Source of the DNA: Micromonospora orduensis
Lineage (GTDB): Bacteria > Actinomycetota > Actinomycetes > Mycobacteriales > Micromonosporaceae
DNA: 59,177 nucleotides
NCBI RefSeq assembly: GCF_006228125.1
Contig: NZ_VDFY01000166.1
Coordinates: 1-59,177, forward strand
Direction: 5' to 3'
In this document: positions 1 through 8,688 of the stretch, piece after piece
How positions within the stretch are numbered: position 1 is the stretch's first letter
Layout of the letters: every line of letters begins with the position of its first letter
Made by a program: the position numbers and the translations under genes
Notes under the pieces: generated by a model
Told to the model about the DNA's origin: nothing
What the model saw: the letters and a program-made list of their open reading frames with translations, nothing else
The model's database searches: none

Positions 1-60
1 CTCCGGACCCTACCCGCCCCCACCTCCCCGAACCCCAAAACAACCAACCTCCCCGGCCGC

Positions 61-135
61 GTCGATCATGGAGTTGTGGCGGCAAACGAAAGTCGCGAAT
101 GCGGCCGAAACGGCCACCGCAACTCCATGATCGAC
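61..135. repeat. Palindromic intergenic element with inner hairpin
   Basis: Two perfect 16-base inverted arms, GTCGATCATGGAGTTG at 61-76 and its complement at 120-135, flank about 43 bases. That interior holds a second hairpin, GGCCG-aaa-CGGCC, at 103-115. The whole can fold as a long stem with a side hairpin. It lies beyond the terminator of the small gene to its right. The architecture resembles the element at 27970-28049, although the arm sequences differ. A dispersed REP-like repeat is the likeliest reading, but only one copy is visible here. Confidence 0.7.
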
Positions 136-150
136 AGGGTGAGACGCCGG

Positions 151-181
151 CGCCGCCCCGCACGTCGTGTGCGGGGCGGCG
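151..181 (-). terminator. Intrinsic terminator of the 61-aa membrane protein gene
   Basis: A perfect 13-base GC-rich stem (151-163 with 169-181) around a 5-base loop, starting 16 bases past the stop codon of the minus-strand gene at 197-382. There is no U-tract, which is usual for actinobacterial terminators. Confidence 0.65.
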
Positions 182-196
182 TCGGAGAATCGGGGA

Positions 197-382
197 TCAC
201 CAGAACCGGCGGCGCTTGGCCTTCTGCGGACGGATCAGGTCCGCGCCCCTGGTGAGCAGCCGGGTCGCCCCGGAGGGACCACGCCGGGCCTCCAGGGTGT
301 GGCTGAGCCTGCGGGCGCCAGCGGCGGCAAGCGGCACCGCGACCGCCATCACCGCCCACTGGGCAATGCGCTTCTGGATCAT
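197..382 (-). CDS. Small basic membrane-associated protein, 61 aa
   Basis: An unrecognised small protein. It has a hydrophobic N-terminal segment (residues about 8-22, rich in Ala and Val) followed by a strongly basic tail ending in Lys-Arg-Arg-Arg-Phe-Trp, so it is probably a single-pass or peripheral membrane peptide. The start is supported by an excellent ribosome site, GGAGGTGA, 7 bases upstream of the ATG, and a terminator hairpin follows the stop. It lies just downstream of uppS on the same strand, separated by 64 bases, so it may be read from the same transcript or its own promoter. No function can be assigned; small proteins of this sort are annotated as hypothetical in related genomes. 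Confidence 0.75.
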   Translation of the reverse strand: MIQKRIAQWAVMAVAVPLAAAGARRLSHTLEARRGPSGATRLLTRGADLIRPQKAKRRRFW

Positions 383-446
383 GTGGGTTCACCTCCGTCA
401 GTGGCTTCTGACGTCTCTGGTACCCAGCGTGACCGGTTGGTAAGCC

Positions 447-1262
447 TCAGACCGTCGGGGCCACCGGATTGGGCAGCGCGCCGCCGAACCGCCGGTCGCG
501 CTGGGCGTACAACTCGCAGGCGTACCAGAGGTGGCGGCGGTCGAAGTCGGGCCAGAGCGTGTCGAGGAAGACCAGCTCGGCGTACGCGGTCTGCCAGAGC
601 AGGAAGTTGGAGATCCGCTCCTCGCCCGACGGGCGCAGGAACAGGTCCACCTCCGGGATCTCCGGGTGGTAGAGGTACTTCGCCACGGTCTTCTCGGTGA
701 CCTTCGCCGGGTCGAGTCGACCGGCCGCCACGTCCCGGGCGATCGCCGCGGCGGCGTCGCCGATCTCGGCCTGCCCGCCGTAGTTGACGCAGAACTGCAG
801 GGTGAGCGTCGAGTTGCCCCGGGACATCTCCTCGGCGGTCTGCAACTCGGAGATGACGCTCTTCCACAGACGGCCGGGCCGGCCCGACCAGACCACCCGG
901 ACGCCGAGGTCGACCAGCTGGTCGCGGCGGCGACGGATGACGTCCCGGTTGAAGCCCATCAGGAACCGGACCTCGTCCGGCGAGCGCCGCCAGTTCTCGG
1001 TGGAGAACGCGTACGCCGAAAGGTAGGGGATGCCCATCTCGATGGCGCCTTCGATGGTGTCGAAGAGGCTGTGCTCCCCCGCCTCGTGACCCTTGGTGCG
1101 GGGCAGCCCGCGGTCCTTGGCCCACCGCCCGTTGCCGTCCATCACCACTGCCACGTGCTGCGGCACCGCCTCGCTGGGCAGCGCCGGCGGCCGGGCGCCG
1201 GACGGGTGGGGCGTCGGTGGCGTCGGCTCACGCCGGCTGGCCCTGGTGGATCGTCGGATCAC
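447..1262 (-). CDS. uppS: Isoprenyl (undecaprenyl/decaprenyl) diphosphate synthase, cis-prenyltransferase
   Basis: Condenses isopentenyl diphosphate units in cis to give the long-chain polyprenyl diphosphate carrier for peptidoglycan and other wall polymers; acts at the cytoplasmic membrane face. The 271-aa product has the family signature [10 protein letters not shown] with the Mg-binding Asp at about residue 42, the STENW-type motif (AYAFSTENW), and the C-terminal [18 protein letters not shown] stretch followed by the conserved acidic/Trp region. A roughly 34-residue Pro-rich leader precedes the conserved core. The GTG start at 1262 overlaps the recO stop as GTGA, so the two are probably translationally coupled. 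The recO-uppS pairing is conserved in actinobacteria. Confidence 0.95.
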   Translation of the reverse strand: MIRRSTRASRREPTPPTPHPSGARPPALPSEAVPQHVAVVMDGNGRWAKDRGLPRTKGHEAGEHSLFDTIEGAIEMGIPYLSAYAFSTENWRRSPDEVRFLMGFNRDVIRRRRDQLVDLGVRVVWSGRPGRLWKSVISELQTAEEMSRGNSTLTLQFCVNYGGQAEIGDAAAAIARDVAAGRLDPAKVTEKTVAKYLYHPEIPEVDLFLRPSGEERISNFLLWQTAYAELVFLDTLWPDFDRRHLWYACELYAQRDRRFGGALPNPVAPTV

Positions 1263-2134
1263 TCGGCTCTCTCCCTGCTCGCACCGTCCGCTCCGGCCTC
1301 GACGTCGCCGCGCGGCCGGAGCATCGCCGCGCCACCGCCGCCGGGCGGCGGGGCCGTGCCGGCGACCGAGGGACCCCGGTCGACCAGCGGCAGCGAGCGT
1401 AGCGCGCGCTCCAGGTGCCACTGCAGGTGCGCCGCGACCAGCCCACTGCACTCCCGGCGTACGCCGGTGTCGGTGGCGTCCGCGATCACCCAGTCGCCGG
1501 TGGTCAGCGCGGACATCAGGTCGATGGTGGCCGGGGCGGGGTGGGCCGCGCCGGGCGGGCGGCAGTCCGGGCAGACGGCGCCGCCGGCCGGTACGGAGAA
1601 CGCCCGGTGCCGGCCGGGGGTGCCGCAGACCGCGCACGCGATAAGCGCCGGCGCCCAGCCGGCGAGGGCCATCCCGCGCAGCAGGTACGCGTCGAGCACC
1701 AGGGTGGTGTCGTGCTCGCCACGGGACAGCGCCTTCAACGCGCCGACGGTGAGCTGGAACAACCGCAGCGACGGCTCCCGCTCGACCGGGGTGAGCCGCT
1801 CGGCGGTCTCGGCGATCGCGCTGGCCGCCGTGTAGCGGGGGTAGTCGCCGAGGAACCGCTTGCCGTACAGGTCGATGCCCTCGACCTGGCTGACCGTGTG
1901 CAGCGAGCTGCCGTGGTTTCCTTTGGGGTCGCCGGCGAGCTGGAGGTCGACGTGGCCGAACGGCTCCAACCGCGCCCCGAACTTGCTTGTGGTGCGGCGG
2001 ATCCCGCGGGCCACCGCGCGGAGCCGGCCGTGCCGGCGGGTGAGCAGGGTGATGATCCGGTCGGACTCGCCGAGTTTCTGCACACGCAGCACCACCGCGT
2101 CGTCGCGGTAGAGCTGTCGGCGGTACCCGGCCAT
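1259..2134 (-). CDS. recO: DNA repair protein RecO
   Basis: RecF-pathway mediator that loads RecA onto SSB-coated single strands and anneals complementary strands. The 291-aa protein starts with the OB-fold ([18 protein letters not shown]), continues with the helical domain, and carries the zinc-binding cluster CAVC...CPDC in the middle third, as expected for zinc-containing RecO. The C-terminal 35 residues are Gly/Pro-rich and variable. A GAGGGAGA ribosome site precedes the ATG at 2134. The gene is upstream of, and overlaps by 4 bases, uppS. The divergent neighbour is a lipoprotein gene 102 bases away, so the recO-uppS promoter should lie in that gap. Confidence 0.95.
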   Translation of the reverse strand: MAGYRRQLYRDDAVVLRVQKLGESDRIITLLTRRHGRLRAVARGIRRTTSKFGARLEPFGHVDLQLAGDPKGNHGSSLHTVSQVEGIDLYGKRFLGDYPRYTAASAIAETAERLTPVEREPSLRLFQLTVGALKALSRGEHDTTLVLDAYLLRGMALAGWAPALIACAVCGTPGRHRAFSVPAGGAVCPDCRPPGAAHPAPATIDLMSALTTGDWVIADATDTGVRRECSGLVAAHLQWHLERALRSLPLVDRGPSVAGTAPPPGGGGAAMLRPRGDVEAGADGASRERAE

Positions 2135-2236
2135 CGGGCCATTCTCCCTCGGGGTGTGAAATCAGGGTCGCTTCGGGGTGGACGCGCGGAAGAACCCCGA
2201 TGCGCCCGGCTCGTGCCCGGCCGTAGCGTGCTGGCC

Positions 2237-3043
2237 ATGGCACTGCTCGAAACCACCGCGGCCGTCCGCCGTCGCGTCACGGCCCCCGTCGCGCTGGGGA
2301 TGACCGCCACCCTCATCCTGCTCGCCGGGTGCGACAACCTCTCGTTCCGTCGGCTCGACTACGACGACACCGAGGCGGTGAAGATCACCACGATCCGGAT
2401 GCTGGGGGGCTCCGGCGACATCGTGGTCCGGGGCACCGGCCCGGTGGGCGAGGCGCGGATCAAGCGGGTGGTGCGCTACCAGGGGGGCGAGCCCAAGGCC
2501 CGGTACGAGATCAAGGGCAGCGAACTGGTCCTGGACAGCGACTGCGGCAACCGGTGCTCCGTCTCCTACGAGGTGACCGTGCCGGAGGGTGTCACCGTGC
2601 AGGGCGAGTCCGGGTCCGGTGACGTCGAGCTGAGCAAGATCGGTGCGGTCGACCTCCGGCTGGGTTCGGGGGACGTGCGGATCGTCGGCGCGACGGGGGC
2701 GGTCGGGGTGGAGACCGGCTCCGGAAACATCGAGGTCAGCGAGGCCACGGCGGCGGTCCGCCTGCGCGCCGGGTCCGGTGACATCACGGCTCGGCGGCTC
2801 GGTGGCGCGACCGACGCCGAGGCCGGCTCCGGCAACGTCACAGTCGAACTGGACACGCCGGCGGCGGCACGCGCGCACGCGTCCAGCGGCGACGTGACGG
2901 TGCTGGTGCCGCAGGGCAGCTACCGGGTGCGCTCCAGCACCGGCTCCGGCGACGACCGGGTCACCGTCGCCGACGATCCGGCCGCGTCCCTGGTGCTCGA
3001 CGGGTCGGCCGGCAGCGGCGACGTCACGATCAGCCAGCGTTGA
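2237..3043 (+). CDS. DUF4097-like beta-solenoid lipoprotein with GSGD repeats
   Basis: A 268-aa predicted lipoprotein. A signal peptide ends in the lipobox LLAGC (Cys about residue 34), after which the chain is built of short strands punctuated by repeated Gly-Ser-Gly-Asp/Asn turns (GSGDV, GSGDI, GSGN, SSGDV), about eight in all and spaced 17-22 residues apart. That pattern fits the right-handed beta-helix of the DUF4097/adhesin-like family. Asp and Asn alternate at the turn position in the central repeats. The role is unknown; it is presumably surface exposed. The stop codon overlaps the 3' end of the convergent acyltransferase gene by 14 bases. The ATG at 2237 was chosen because it gives a complete signal peptide. 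Confidence 0.85.
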   Translation: MALLETTAAVRRRVTAPVALGMTATLILLAGCDNLSFRRLDYDDTEAVKITTIRMLGGSGDIVVRGTGPVGEARIKRVVRYQGGEPKARYEIKGSELVLDSDCGNRCSVSYEVTVPEGVTVQGESGSGDVELSKIGAVDLRLGSGDVRIVGATGAVGVETGSGNIEVSEATAAVRLRAGSGDITARRLGGATDAEAGSGNVTVELDTPAAARAHASSGDVTVLVPQGSYRVRSSTGSGDDRVTVADDPAASLVLDGSAGSGDVTISQR

Positions 3044-4175
3044 GGTCGACGGTGGCCGCATCCCCGGCCACCCGCTGCGCCGGCACCACGGCCCGTCCGG
3101 CGGCCGGCACGGGCCACGCCGCGCCGGGCCGGCCACCCGGTCCGGCAACGGGCCGGGCAGCCGACCCGGCCGGCGCCGGCGGGGCGCCCGGGATCAGCTC
3201 CGGAGGCCGCCGGGCGGCGACGTCCTCGACCCAGCCGACGGCCAGGGTGACGAGCCCGACCAGCGCGAAGACCAGCAGCACCCGGATGGCCAACCCCAGC
3301 AGGTTCTGGTGGGACCAGCCGACCACGTCGACGAGCGGGGTGAGCGCCACCACGAACGGCATGTGCCAGAGGTAGACAGTCAGCGCCCGCCGGTTGACCA
3401 CGGTCACCGCCCGGTCGGCCAGCCGGTTGCGCCCCAGCCAGGCGATTCCGGCCGGCGCCCGACCGAGCACGATCAGGATGAACGCCGCGGACCAGAGGGC
3501 GTTGCCGAGGTGGTTGTCGTTGAGGTCGTACCCGCGTGGGCCGGGATGCGCGACGATCCACGCGCCGCCGACCACAGCGAGCGCCAGCGCCAGCGGGTAC
3601 AGCACCCGGCCGGAGAGCCGGCGCAGCATCCCCGCGTGGTGGGCGAACCCGAGCAGCCACGCGCCGAAGTACAGGCCGAACTCACGCAGCACCGGCGGCG
3701 CCGGGTAGATGCCCACCTCGATCGCCACCAGCAGGAGGTACGGGGCGAGCAGGGTGGGCAGCGGCGCCCTGCGGAACAGCCAGAACGCCACAGGTGAGGC
3801 GAGCACGAACCACAGGTAGTCGCGCAGGTACCAGATGATGCTCAACGCCAGGGCGCCCCAGTTGTTGGCCGGCGGGTCGGCGATCGGGAACAGCCACAGC
3901 AGCAGTCGAGGGCTGGCAGCCAGCCCGCTGAACAGCATGGCCGGGACGAAGACCGCCGCCAGCACCCACAGTGACGGCAGCAGCCGGCGCAGCCGGCGAC
4001 CGACCGCGGCCGGCCCGGACCGGGTGAGCGACGCGGCCATCAACGAGCCGGCCAGCGCGAACATCACCGACATGGCGGGGAAGACGAGGGTGAGGGTTGC
4101 CCACCCGGTGACGTGGTAGACGACTACTCGGACGATGGCCAGGAAGCGGAGCAGATCGAGATACCTGTTGCGCAT
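3030..4175 (-). CDS. Acyltransferase 3 family integral membrane protein
   Basis: A 381-aa polytopic protein with about ten hydrophobic segments. It begins with the family pattern RNRYLDLLRFLAI followed by YHVTGW, whose His is the conserved catalytic candidate in O-acyltransferases of this family (PF01757). Such enzymes O-acylate wall polysaccharides, glycolipids or secondary metabolites; the substrate here is not evident. The last 60 residues are a Pro/Ala/Gly-rich cytosolic tail without membrane segments. The 14-base convergent overlap with the lipoprotein gene means neither gene has its own separate terminator there. Function beyond the family is not inferable. Confidence 0.85.
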   Translation of the reverse strand: MRNRYLDLLRFLAIVRVVVYHVTGWATLTLVFPAMSVMFALAGSLMAASLTRSGPAAVGRRLRRLLPSLWVLAAVFVPAMLFSGLAASPRLLLWLFPIADPPANNWGALALSIIWYLRDYLWFVLASPVAFWLFRRAPLPTLLAPYLLLVAIEVGIYPAPPVLREFGLYFGAWLLGFAHHAGMLRRLSGRVLYPLALALAVVGGAWIVAHPGPRGYDLNDNHLGNALWSAAFILIVLGRAPAGIAWLGRNRLADRAVTVVNRRALTVYLWHMPFVVALTPLVDVVGWSHQNLLGLAIRVLLVFALVGLVTLAVGWVEDVAARRPPELIPGAPPAPAGSAARPVAGPGGRPGAAWPVPAAGRAVVPAQRVAGDAATVDLNAG

Positions 4176-4339
4176 CAGCCTGCATCTGGGTCGGGGACGC
4201 GGGGCGTACTCCCCCTACCCTGCGCGGCGCCGACGCCAAACGGCCGGCACCCCTACCAAACGTGAACCCTGCCATCGGTACGACCGAAAAAGATCATGGA
4301 ACGCCCGACCGGGACACCCGGCCGGGCCCACGACGTGGA

Positions 4340-5245
4340 TCAGAAGCCCAGCTTGCGCAGTTGCTTCGGGTCGCGCTGCCAGTCCTTCGCCACCCGTACG
4401 TGCAGGTCCAGATAGACCCGGGTGCCCAGCAGCTCCTCGATCTGGCGGCGGGCGTTGGTGCCGACCTCCTTGAGCCGGCTCGCCCGGTGACCGAGCACGA
4501 TCGCCTTCTGGCTGGGCCGTTCCACGTACAGGTCGGCGTAGATCTTCATGACCTGCCCCTCGGGCATCATCTCCTCGACCACCACCGCGATCGAGTGCGG
4601 CAGCTCGTCGCGGACACCCTCCAGCGCGGCCTCCCGGATCAGCTCCGCGACCAGCACCTGCTCAGGGTCGTCGGTCAGCATGTCGTCCGGGTAGAGCTGC
4701 GGCGACGGCGGCAGGTACTTGGTCATCACATCGACAAGCGTGTCCACCTGGTGCCCGGAGACGGCGCTCACCGGCACGATCTCGGCGAACTCCCCCATCT
4801 CGCTGACCGCGAGCAACTGCTCGGCCAACCGGCGCTTGTCCACCAGGTCGGTCTTGGTGACCACGGCCAGCACGGTGGCCTTCAACTCGGCCAGCTCGCC
4901 GGAGATGAAGCGGTCCCCGCGCCCGACCGGCTCGTCGGCCGGGATGCAGAGGCCGATCACGTCGACCTCGGTCCAGGTCGAACGCACCAGGTCGTTGAGG
5001 CGCTCGCCCAGCAGCGTACGGGGACGGTGCAGACCAGGCGTGTCGACCAGGACCAGCTGCGATTCCGGACGGTGCAGCACGGCCCGGATGACGTGCCTGG
5101 TGGTCTGCGGCTTGTTCGACGTGATGGCGATCTTGGTGCCGACGATGGCGTTCGTCAGGGTGGACTTGCCGGCGTTGGGACGCCCCACGAAGCAACCGAA
5201 CCCGGCCCGGTACGGACGCGGCTCCGGATCCCGCACGGGGCTCAC
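4340..5245 (-). CDS. era: GTPase Era
   Basis: Ribosome-assembly GTPase that binds the 3' end of 16S rRNA. The 301-aa product has G1 GRPNAGKST, G3 DTPGLH and G4 TKTD in the N-terminal GTPase domain, and a C-terminal KH domain with the RLKEVGTNARRQIEELLG-type segment. Length matches the family. The GTG start at 5245 overlaps the stop of the deaminase-like gene as GTGA, and the gene is the last of a five-gene coupled run (phoH, ybeY, CBS protein, deaminase-like, era). The clustering with ybeY makes sense, since both proteins act in rRNA maturation. Confidence 0.96.
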   Translation of the reverse strand: MSPVRDPEPRPYRAGFGCFVGRPNAGKSTLTNAIVGTKIAITSNKPQTTRHVIRAVLHRPESQLVLVDTPGLHRPRTLLGERLNDLVRSTWTEVDVIGLCIPADEPVGRGDRFISGELAELKATVLAVVTKTDLVDKRRLAEQLLAVSEMGEFAEIVPVSAVSGHQVDTLVDVMTKYLPPSPQLYPDDMLTDDPEQVLVAELIREAALEGVRDELPHSIAVVVEEMMPEGQVMKIYADLYVERPSQKAIVLGHRASRLKEVGTNARRQIEELLGTRVYLDLHVRVAKDWQRDPKQLRKLGF

Positions 5246-5625
5246 CTGGTCACCGTGCCGAGCACGGTGCCGTCCGGCGCGGCCACGTGGATCGGCGCGT
5301 CCGCGGCGAGGTCACGGACCGCCGCGTGCCCGGCGCCGTCCAGCGTCGACGCCTCGGTCACCACGACCGCCGCCTCCAGCCGGCTCGCCCCCGCCGCCAC
5401 CGCCGAGGCCACCGCCAACTGCAACGCGGTGAGGGTCAGCGAGGGCAGGGCGACACTGGCCGCCGCGTACGTCCGGCCGTCCTGGTCCCGGACGGCGGCC
5501 CCCTCCACCGCGGCGACCCGCCCGCGGGCTCCCCGGGCCAGGACCACCAGCTTGGCGTCCTCGGCGCTCAGCGGAGCCGGCGCGGTGGGGGTGGGCTGCG
5601 CGGGCGCGGCGGGTGTGTCAGGCAT
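5242..5625 (-). CDS. Cytidine-deaminase-fold protein lacking catalytic residues
   Basis: A 127-aa protein whose core (VRDQDGRTYAAASVALPS onward) follows the strand/helix order of cytidine deaminases. The zinc and catalytic motifs are gone: where active enzymes have Cys-Ala-Glu the chain reads Thr-Ala-Leu-Gln, and where they have Pro-Cys-x-x-Cys it reads Leu-Asp-Gly-Ala-Gly-His. It is therefore a probable pseudoenzyme, even though such genes are often labelled cytidine deaminase. It overlaps the CBS-protein gene by 8 bases and era by 4, so it is made together with them. Mycobacteria carry a conserved hypothetical at the same place beside era. A role with Era or YbeY is inference only. Confidence 0.8.
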   Translation of the reverse strand: MPDTPAAPAQPTPTAPAPLSAEDAKLVVLARGARGRVAAVEGAAVRDQDGRTYAAASVALPSLTLTALQLAVASAVAAGASRLEAAVVVTEASTLDGAGHAAVRDLAADAPIHVAAPDGTVLGTVTR

Positions 5626-7009
5626 CGGCGGGTTGCCTCTCCTCGTCTCGGTTGTGACCCTGGTCGTCTCCGGGGCCGGTGTGCCCCGCGGTGTCCTGCT
5701 CGTCGCCCGGCTCGGCCCGGCTGACCAGGACCGTGTCGATCCGGTTGCGCCGGCCGGTGGTGCCCTCGGCGACCAGTCGGAGACCGGCGACCTCGGCCTC
5801 GGCGCCGGGGATCGGCACCCGCCCGAGCGACTGGGCGAGCAGACCGCCGACCGTCTCCACCTCGTCGGTGGGCAGGTCGGTGTCGAACAGCTCGCCCAGG
5901 TTCTCCACCGGCAGGCGGGCGGTGACCCGCACCGAGGAATCGGGCAGGCGTTCGACAGGCGGGCGTTCGACATCGTACTCGTCGGTGATCTCGCCGACGA
6001 TCTCCTCCAGGATGTCCTCGATGGTGACCAGGCCGCCGGTGCCGCCGTACTCGTCGACGACGATGACCAGGTGGTTGCGGGCCGCCTGCATCTCCGACAG
6101 GAGGTCGTCCACCGGCTTGGACTCCGGTACGAAGGTCGCCGGGCGCATCAGCTCGGCCACCGGCAACTGCTCGGCCTGCGGATCACCGCCGCGGGAGCGC
6201 CGGATCAGGTCCTTGAGGTAGAGCACACCCAGCACGTCGTCGACGCTCTCGCCGATCACCGGGATGCGGGAGAAGCCGGACCGCAGGAAGAGCGCCAGCG
6301 CCTGCGCGAGGGTCTTGCCCTCCTCGATCCACACCATCTCCGTACGCGGCACCATCACCTCACGGGCGATGGTGTCGCCGAGCGCGAAGACCGAGTGGAT
6401 CATCTGGCGTTCGCCGTGCTCGACCACGCCGCGCTGCTCGGCCAGGTCGACCAGCTCCCGCAGCTCGACCTGGGTGGCGAACGGGCCCTCCCGGAAGCCG
6501 CGCCCCGGGGTGACCGCGTTGCCGATGAGGATCAGCAGCGACGCGAGCGGGTTGAGTGCCCGGCCCAGCCAGCGGACCAGCGGCGCCACCGCCCGGCCCA
6601 CGGCGTACGCGTGCTGCCGGCCGATGGTGCGCGGGGCGACCCCGACCACCACGAAGCTGACCACTGTCATCGCACCGGCGGTGACCAGCGCGGCGCGCCA
6701 GCCGGCGCCGAAGCTGTCCACCGCGACGAGCGCCACAAGTGTGGTGGCGGTCAGCTCGGCGAGCAGCCGCAACAGCAGGAGCAGGTTGAGGTGCCGGACC
6801 ACGTCACCGGCGACGGCCTGGAGGGTGCGGGCGCCGCGTACGCCGTCCCGGGCCAGCTCGGCGGCCCGGGCCGGGGAGACCGCGGCGAGCGCCGCCTCGG
6901 TCATCGCGATCACACCGGCCAGCACGACCAGACCGGCCGCGAAGACGATCAGCTGCACATCGGGAAGGCCGGCGGTGGGGCCGGCCGCGAGTAACGGAGG
7001 AGTGGACAT
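5618..7009 (-). CDS. Hemolysin-family (CNNM/CorC-like) transmembrane CBS-domain protein
   Basis: A 463-aa membrane protein. Residues about 1-190 form the DUF21/CNNM transmembrane domain with four hydrophobic segments. A tandem CBS pair follows ([10 protein letters not shown] and the [15 protein letters not shown] region, with [18 protein letters not shown]), and the C-terminal CorC_HlyC domain closes the chain. The family is linked to Mg2+ efflux or homeostasis; haemolysin is a historical name only. The start ATG at 7009 shares one base with the stop of ybeY (TGATG), indicating coupling. The 3' end overlaps the deaminase-like gene. Confidence 0.9.
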   Translation of the reverse strand: MSTPPLLAAGPTAGLPDVQLIVFAAGLVVLAGVIAMTEAALAAVSPARAAELARDGVRGARTLQAVAGDVVRHLNLLLLLRLLAELTATTLVALVAVDSFGAGWRAALVTAGAMTVVSFVVVGVAPRTIGRQHAYAVGRAVAPLVRWLGRALNPLASLLILIGNAVTPGRGFREGPFATQVELRELVDLAEQRGVVEHGERQMIHSVFALGDTIAREVMVPRTEMVWIEEGKTLAQALALFLRSGFSRIPVIGESVDDVLGVLYLKDLIRRSRGGDPQAEQLPVAELMRPATFVPESKPVDDLLSEMQAARNHLVIVVDEYGGTGGLVTIEDILEEIVGEITDEYDVERPPVERLPDSSVRVTARLPVENLGELFDTDLPTDEVETVGGLLAQSLGRVPIPGAEAEVAGLRLVAEGTTGRRNRIDTVLVSRAEPGDEQDTAGHTGPGDDQGHNRDEERQPADA

Positions 7010-7482
7010 CACTGGGTGCGGGTCGACCGCCAGCTCGCCAGCAGCCGGGCCTGGAGGGCGAACATCTCCCGCTCCTCCTCCGGCTCCGCGTGGTCGTAGC
7101 CGAGCAGGTGCAGCACCCCGTGCACGGTGAGCAGGTGCAGCTCGTCCGCCGGGGTGTGCCCGGCGGCGGCCGCCTGCTTGGCCGCCACCTCGGGGCACAG
7201 CACGATGTCGCCGAGCAGGGCCGGCTCCCCACCGGCCGGGGCGCTCTCGCCCGGGCCGTGGTCGACGCTGCCCTCGTCCATGGGGAACGCGAGCACGTCG
7301 GTCGGGCCGTCGCCACCCATCCAGCGGTGGTTCAGCTCGGTCATGTAGTCGATGTCGACAAGCAGCACGGACAGCTCGGCGAGGGGGTTGACCCCCATCT
7401 CGTCGAGTGCGTGCCGGGCGACGGCGAGCACGGCGTCGGTGTCGACGTCGACACCGGACTCGTTGGCGATCTCGATGGACAA
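7009..7482 (-). CDS. ybeY: Endoribonuclease YbeY (rRNA maturation factor)
   Basis: Single-strand-specific metallo-endoribonuclease acting in 16S rRNA 3'-end processing and ribosome quality control. The 157-aa protein carries the zinc-binding signature [11 protein letters not shown] near residues 117-127 and the conserved upstream stretch [19 protein letters not shown]. Length is typical. It lies 15 bases downstream of phoH and abuts the CBS gene, inside the operon that ends with era. The phoH-ybeY-era association is widely conserved in bacteria. Confidence 0.95.
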   Translation of the reverse strand: MSIEIANESGVDVDTDAVLAVARHALDEMGVNPLAELSVLLVDIDYMTELNHRWMGGDGPTDVLAFPMDEGSVDHGPGESAPAGGEPALLGDIVLCPEVAAKQAAAAGHTPADELHLLTVHGVLHLLGYDHAEPEEEREMFALQARLLASWRSTRTQ

Positions 7483-7497
7483 CTGCTTTCCTCTGCT

Positions 7498-8556
7498 TTA
7501 GCGGCGGCGGCCGGCCCGGCCGCCCTGGGCGGGTCGCCCGGGCACGGCGTGGACGCCCTGCGCCTGCTGGTTCTCCCGCTCGGCGTCCCAGCGGGCGTAC
7601 GCGTCGACGATCTCCCCGACCAGCCGGTGACGGACCACGTCGGAGCTGGACAGCTGGGCGAAGTGCACGTCCTCGACGTTCTCCAGGATCTCGCGGACGA
7701 CCCGCAGACCGCTTGTCGTCCCGCCGGGAAGGTCCACCTGGGTGACGTCACCGGTAACGACGATCTTGGAGTTGAAGCCGAGCCGGGTGAGGAACATCTT
7801 CATCTGCTCGGGCGTCGTGTTCTGTGCCTCGTCCAGGATGATGAACGCGTCGGAGAGCGTACGGCCCCGCATGTAGGCCAGCGGGGCGACCTCGATCGTC
7901 CCCTGGGCCATCAGCTTCGGGATCGTCTCCGGGTCGAGCATCTCGTGCAGGGCGTCGTAGAGCGGACGCAGGTACGGGTCGATCTTCTCGTTCAGGGTGC
8001 CGGGCAGGAAGCCCAGTCGCTCGCCCGCCTCCACGGCCGGCCGGGTCAGGATGATCCGGTTGACCTGCTTGGCCTGCAACGCCTGGACGGCCTTCGCCAT
8101 GGCCAGGTACGTCTTGCCGGTACCGGCCGGGCCGATGCCGAAGACGATGGTGTTCGAGTCGATCGCGTCGACGTACCGCTTCTGCCCGAGGGTCTTGGGG
8201 CGGATGGTGCGCCCGCGTCGGGAGAGGATGTTGAGCGTCAGGACCTCGGCGGGCCGCTCGGCGGTGCCCTGCTCGAGCATGCCGACGGTACGCCGGACGG
8301 CGTCAGTGGTCAGGGTCTCGCCTTTCTCGATGAGTTCGAGCAGCTCAGTGAAGACCCGCTCGGCGAGGGCGTTGTCCGCCGGGGCGCCGGTGATGGTGAT
8401 CTCGTTGCCACGGACGTGCACGTCACTGGTGACCGAGCGTTCGACGAGTCGCAGGATCTCGTCACCCGCGCCGAGGAGGTTGACCATGATCTTCGAGTCG
8501 GGCACGGTGATCCTGGTCTGCACCCGGGGCGGGCCGGGAGGTGGGGTGCCGGTCAT
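7498..8556 (-). CDS. phoH: PhoH-like ATPase
   Basis: A 352-aa P-loop ATPase of the PhoH family, related to the helicase core and thought to act on RNA alongside YbeY. It has Walker A GPAGTGKTYLA and Walker B AFIILDEAQN, with the conserved GTTSGLRVV region further on. The N-terminal 100 residues form the KH-like portion, and the C-terminus is a basic Arg/Gly tail. The ATG at 8556 (MTGTPPPG) is preferred to an in-frame Met further upstream because the extra stretch is not family-like. It is the first gene of the phoH-ybeY-CBS-deaminase-like-era operon, with 132 bases separating it from the serine hydrolase gene upstream. Confidence 0.93.
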   Translation of the reverse strand: MTGTPPPGPPRVQTRITVPDSKIMVNLLGAGDEILRLVERSVTSDVHVRGNEITITGAPADNALAERVFTELLELIEKGETLTTDAVRRTVGMLEQGTAERPAEVLTLNILSRRGRTIRPKTLGQKRYVDAIDSNTIVFGIGPAGTGKTYLAMAKAVQALQAKQVNRIILTRPAVEAGERLGFLPGTLNEKIDPYLRPLYDALHEMLDPETIPKLMAQGTIEVAPLAYMRGRTLSDAFIILDEAQNTTPEQMKMFLTRLGFNSKIVVTGDVTQVDLPGGTTSGLRVVREILENVEDVHFAQLSSSDVVRHRLVGEIVDAYARWDAERENQQAQGVHAVPGRPAQGGRAGRRR

Positions 8557-8688
8557 AGGTCGGGCCGAAGGGCCCTGCGCCACCTGCTCTCGATCTCGGC
8601 GCCGGCCCTGCTGGCACGGCGTGCGGACGTTCCACCCATCGTATCGGTTCAACGCGGGCCGCATCGCGCCCATTTCCGCTGGCCGCGA

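Noticed and set aside
4262..6994. A 910-codon open frame on the plus strand opposite era, the CBS protein and others
   Set aside because: It runs antisense to clear conserved genes. Long antisense frames arise readily at this GC content, and its product is low-complexity His/Asp/Arg-rich.
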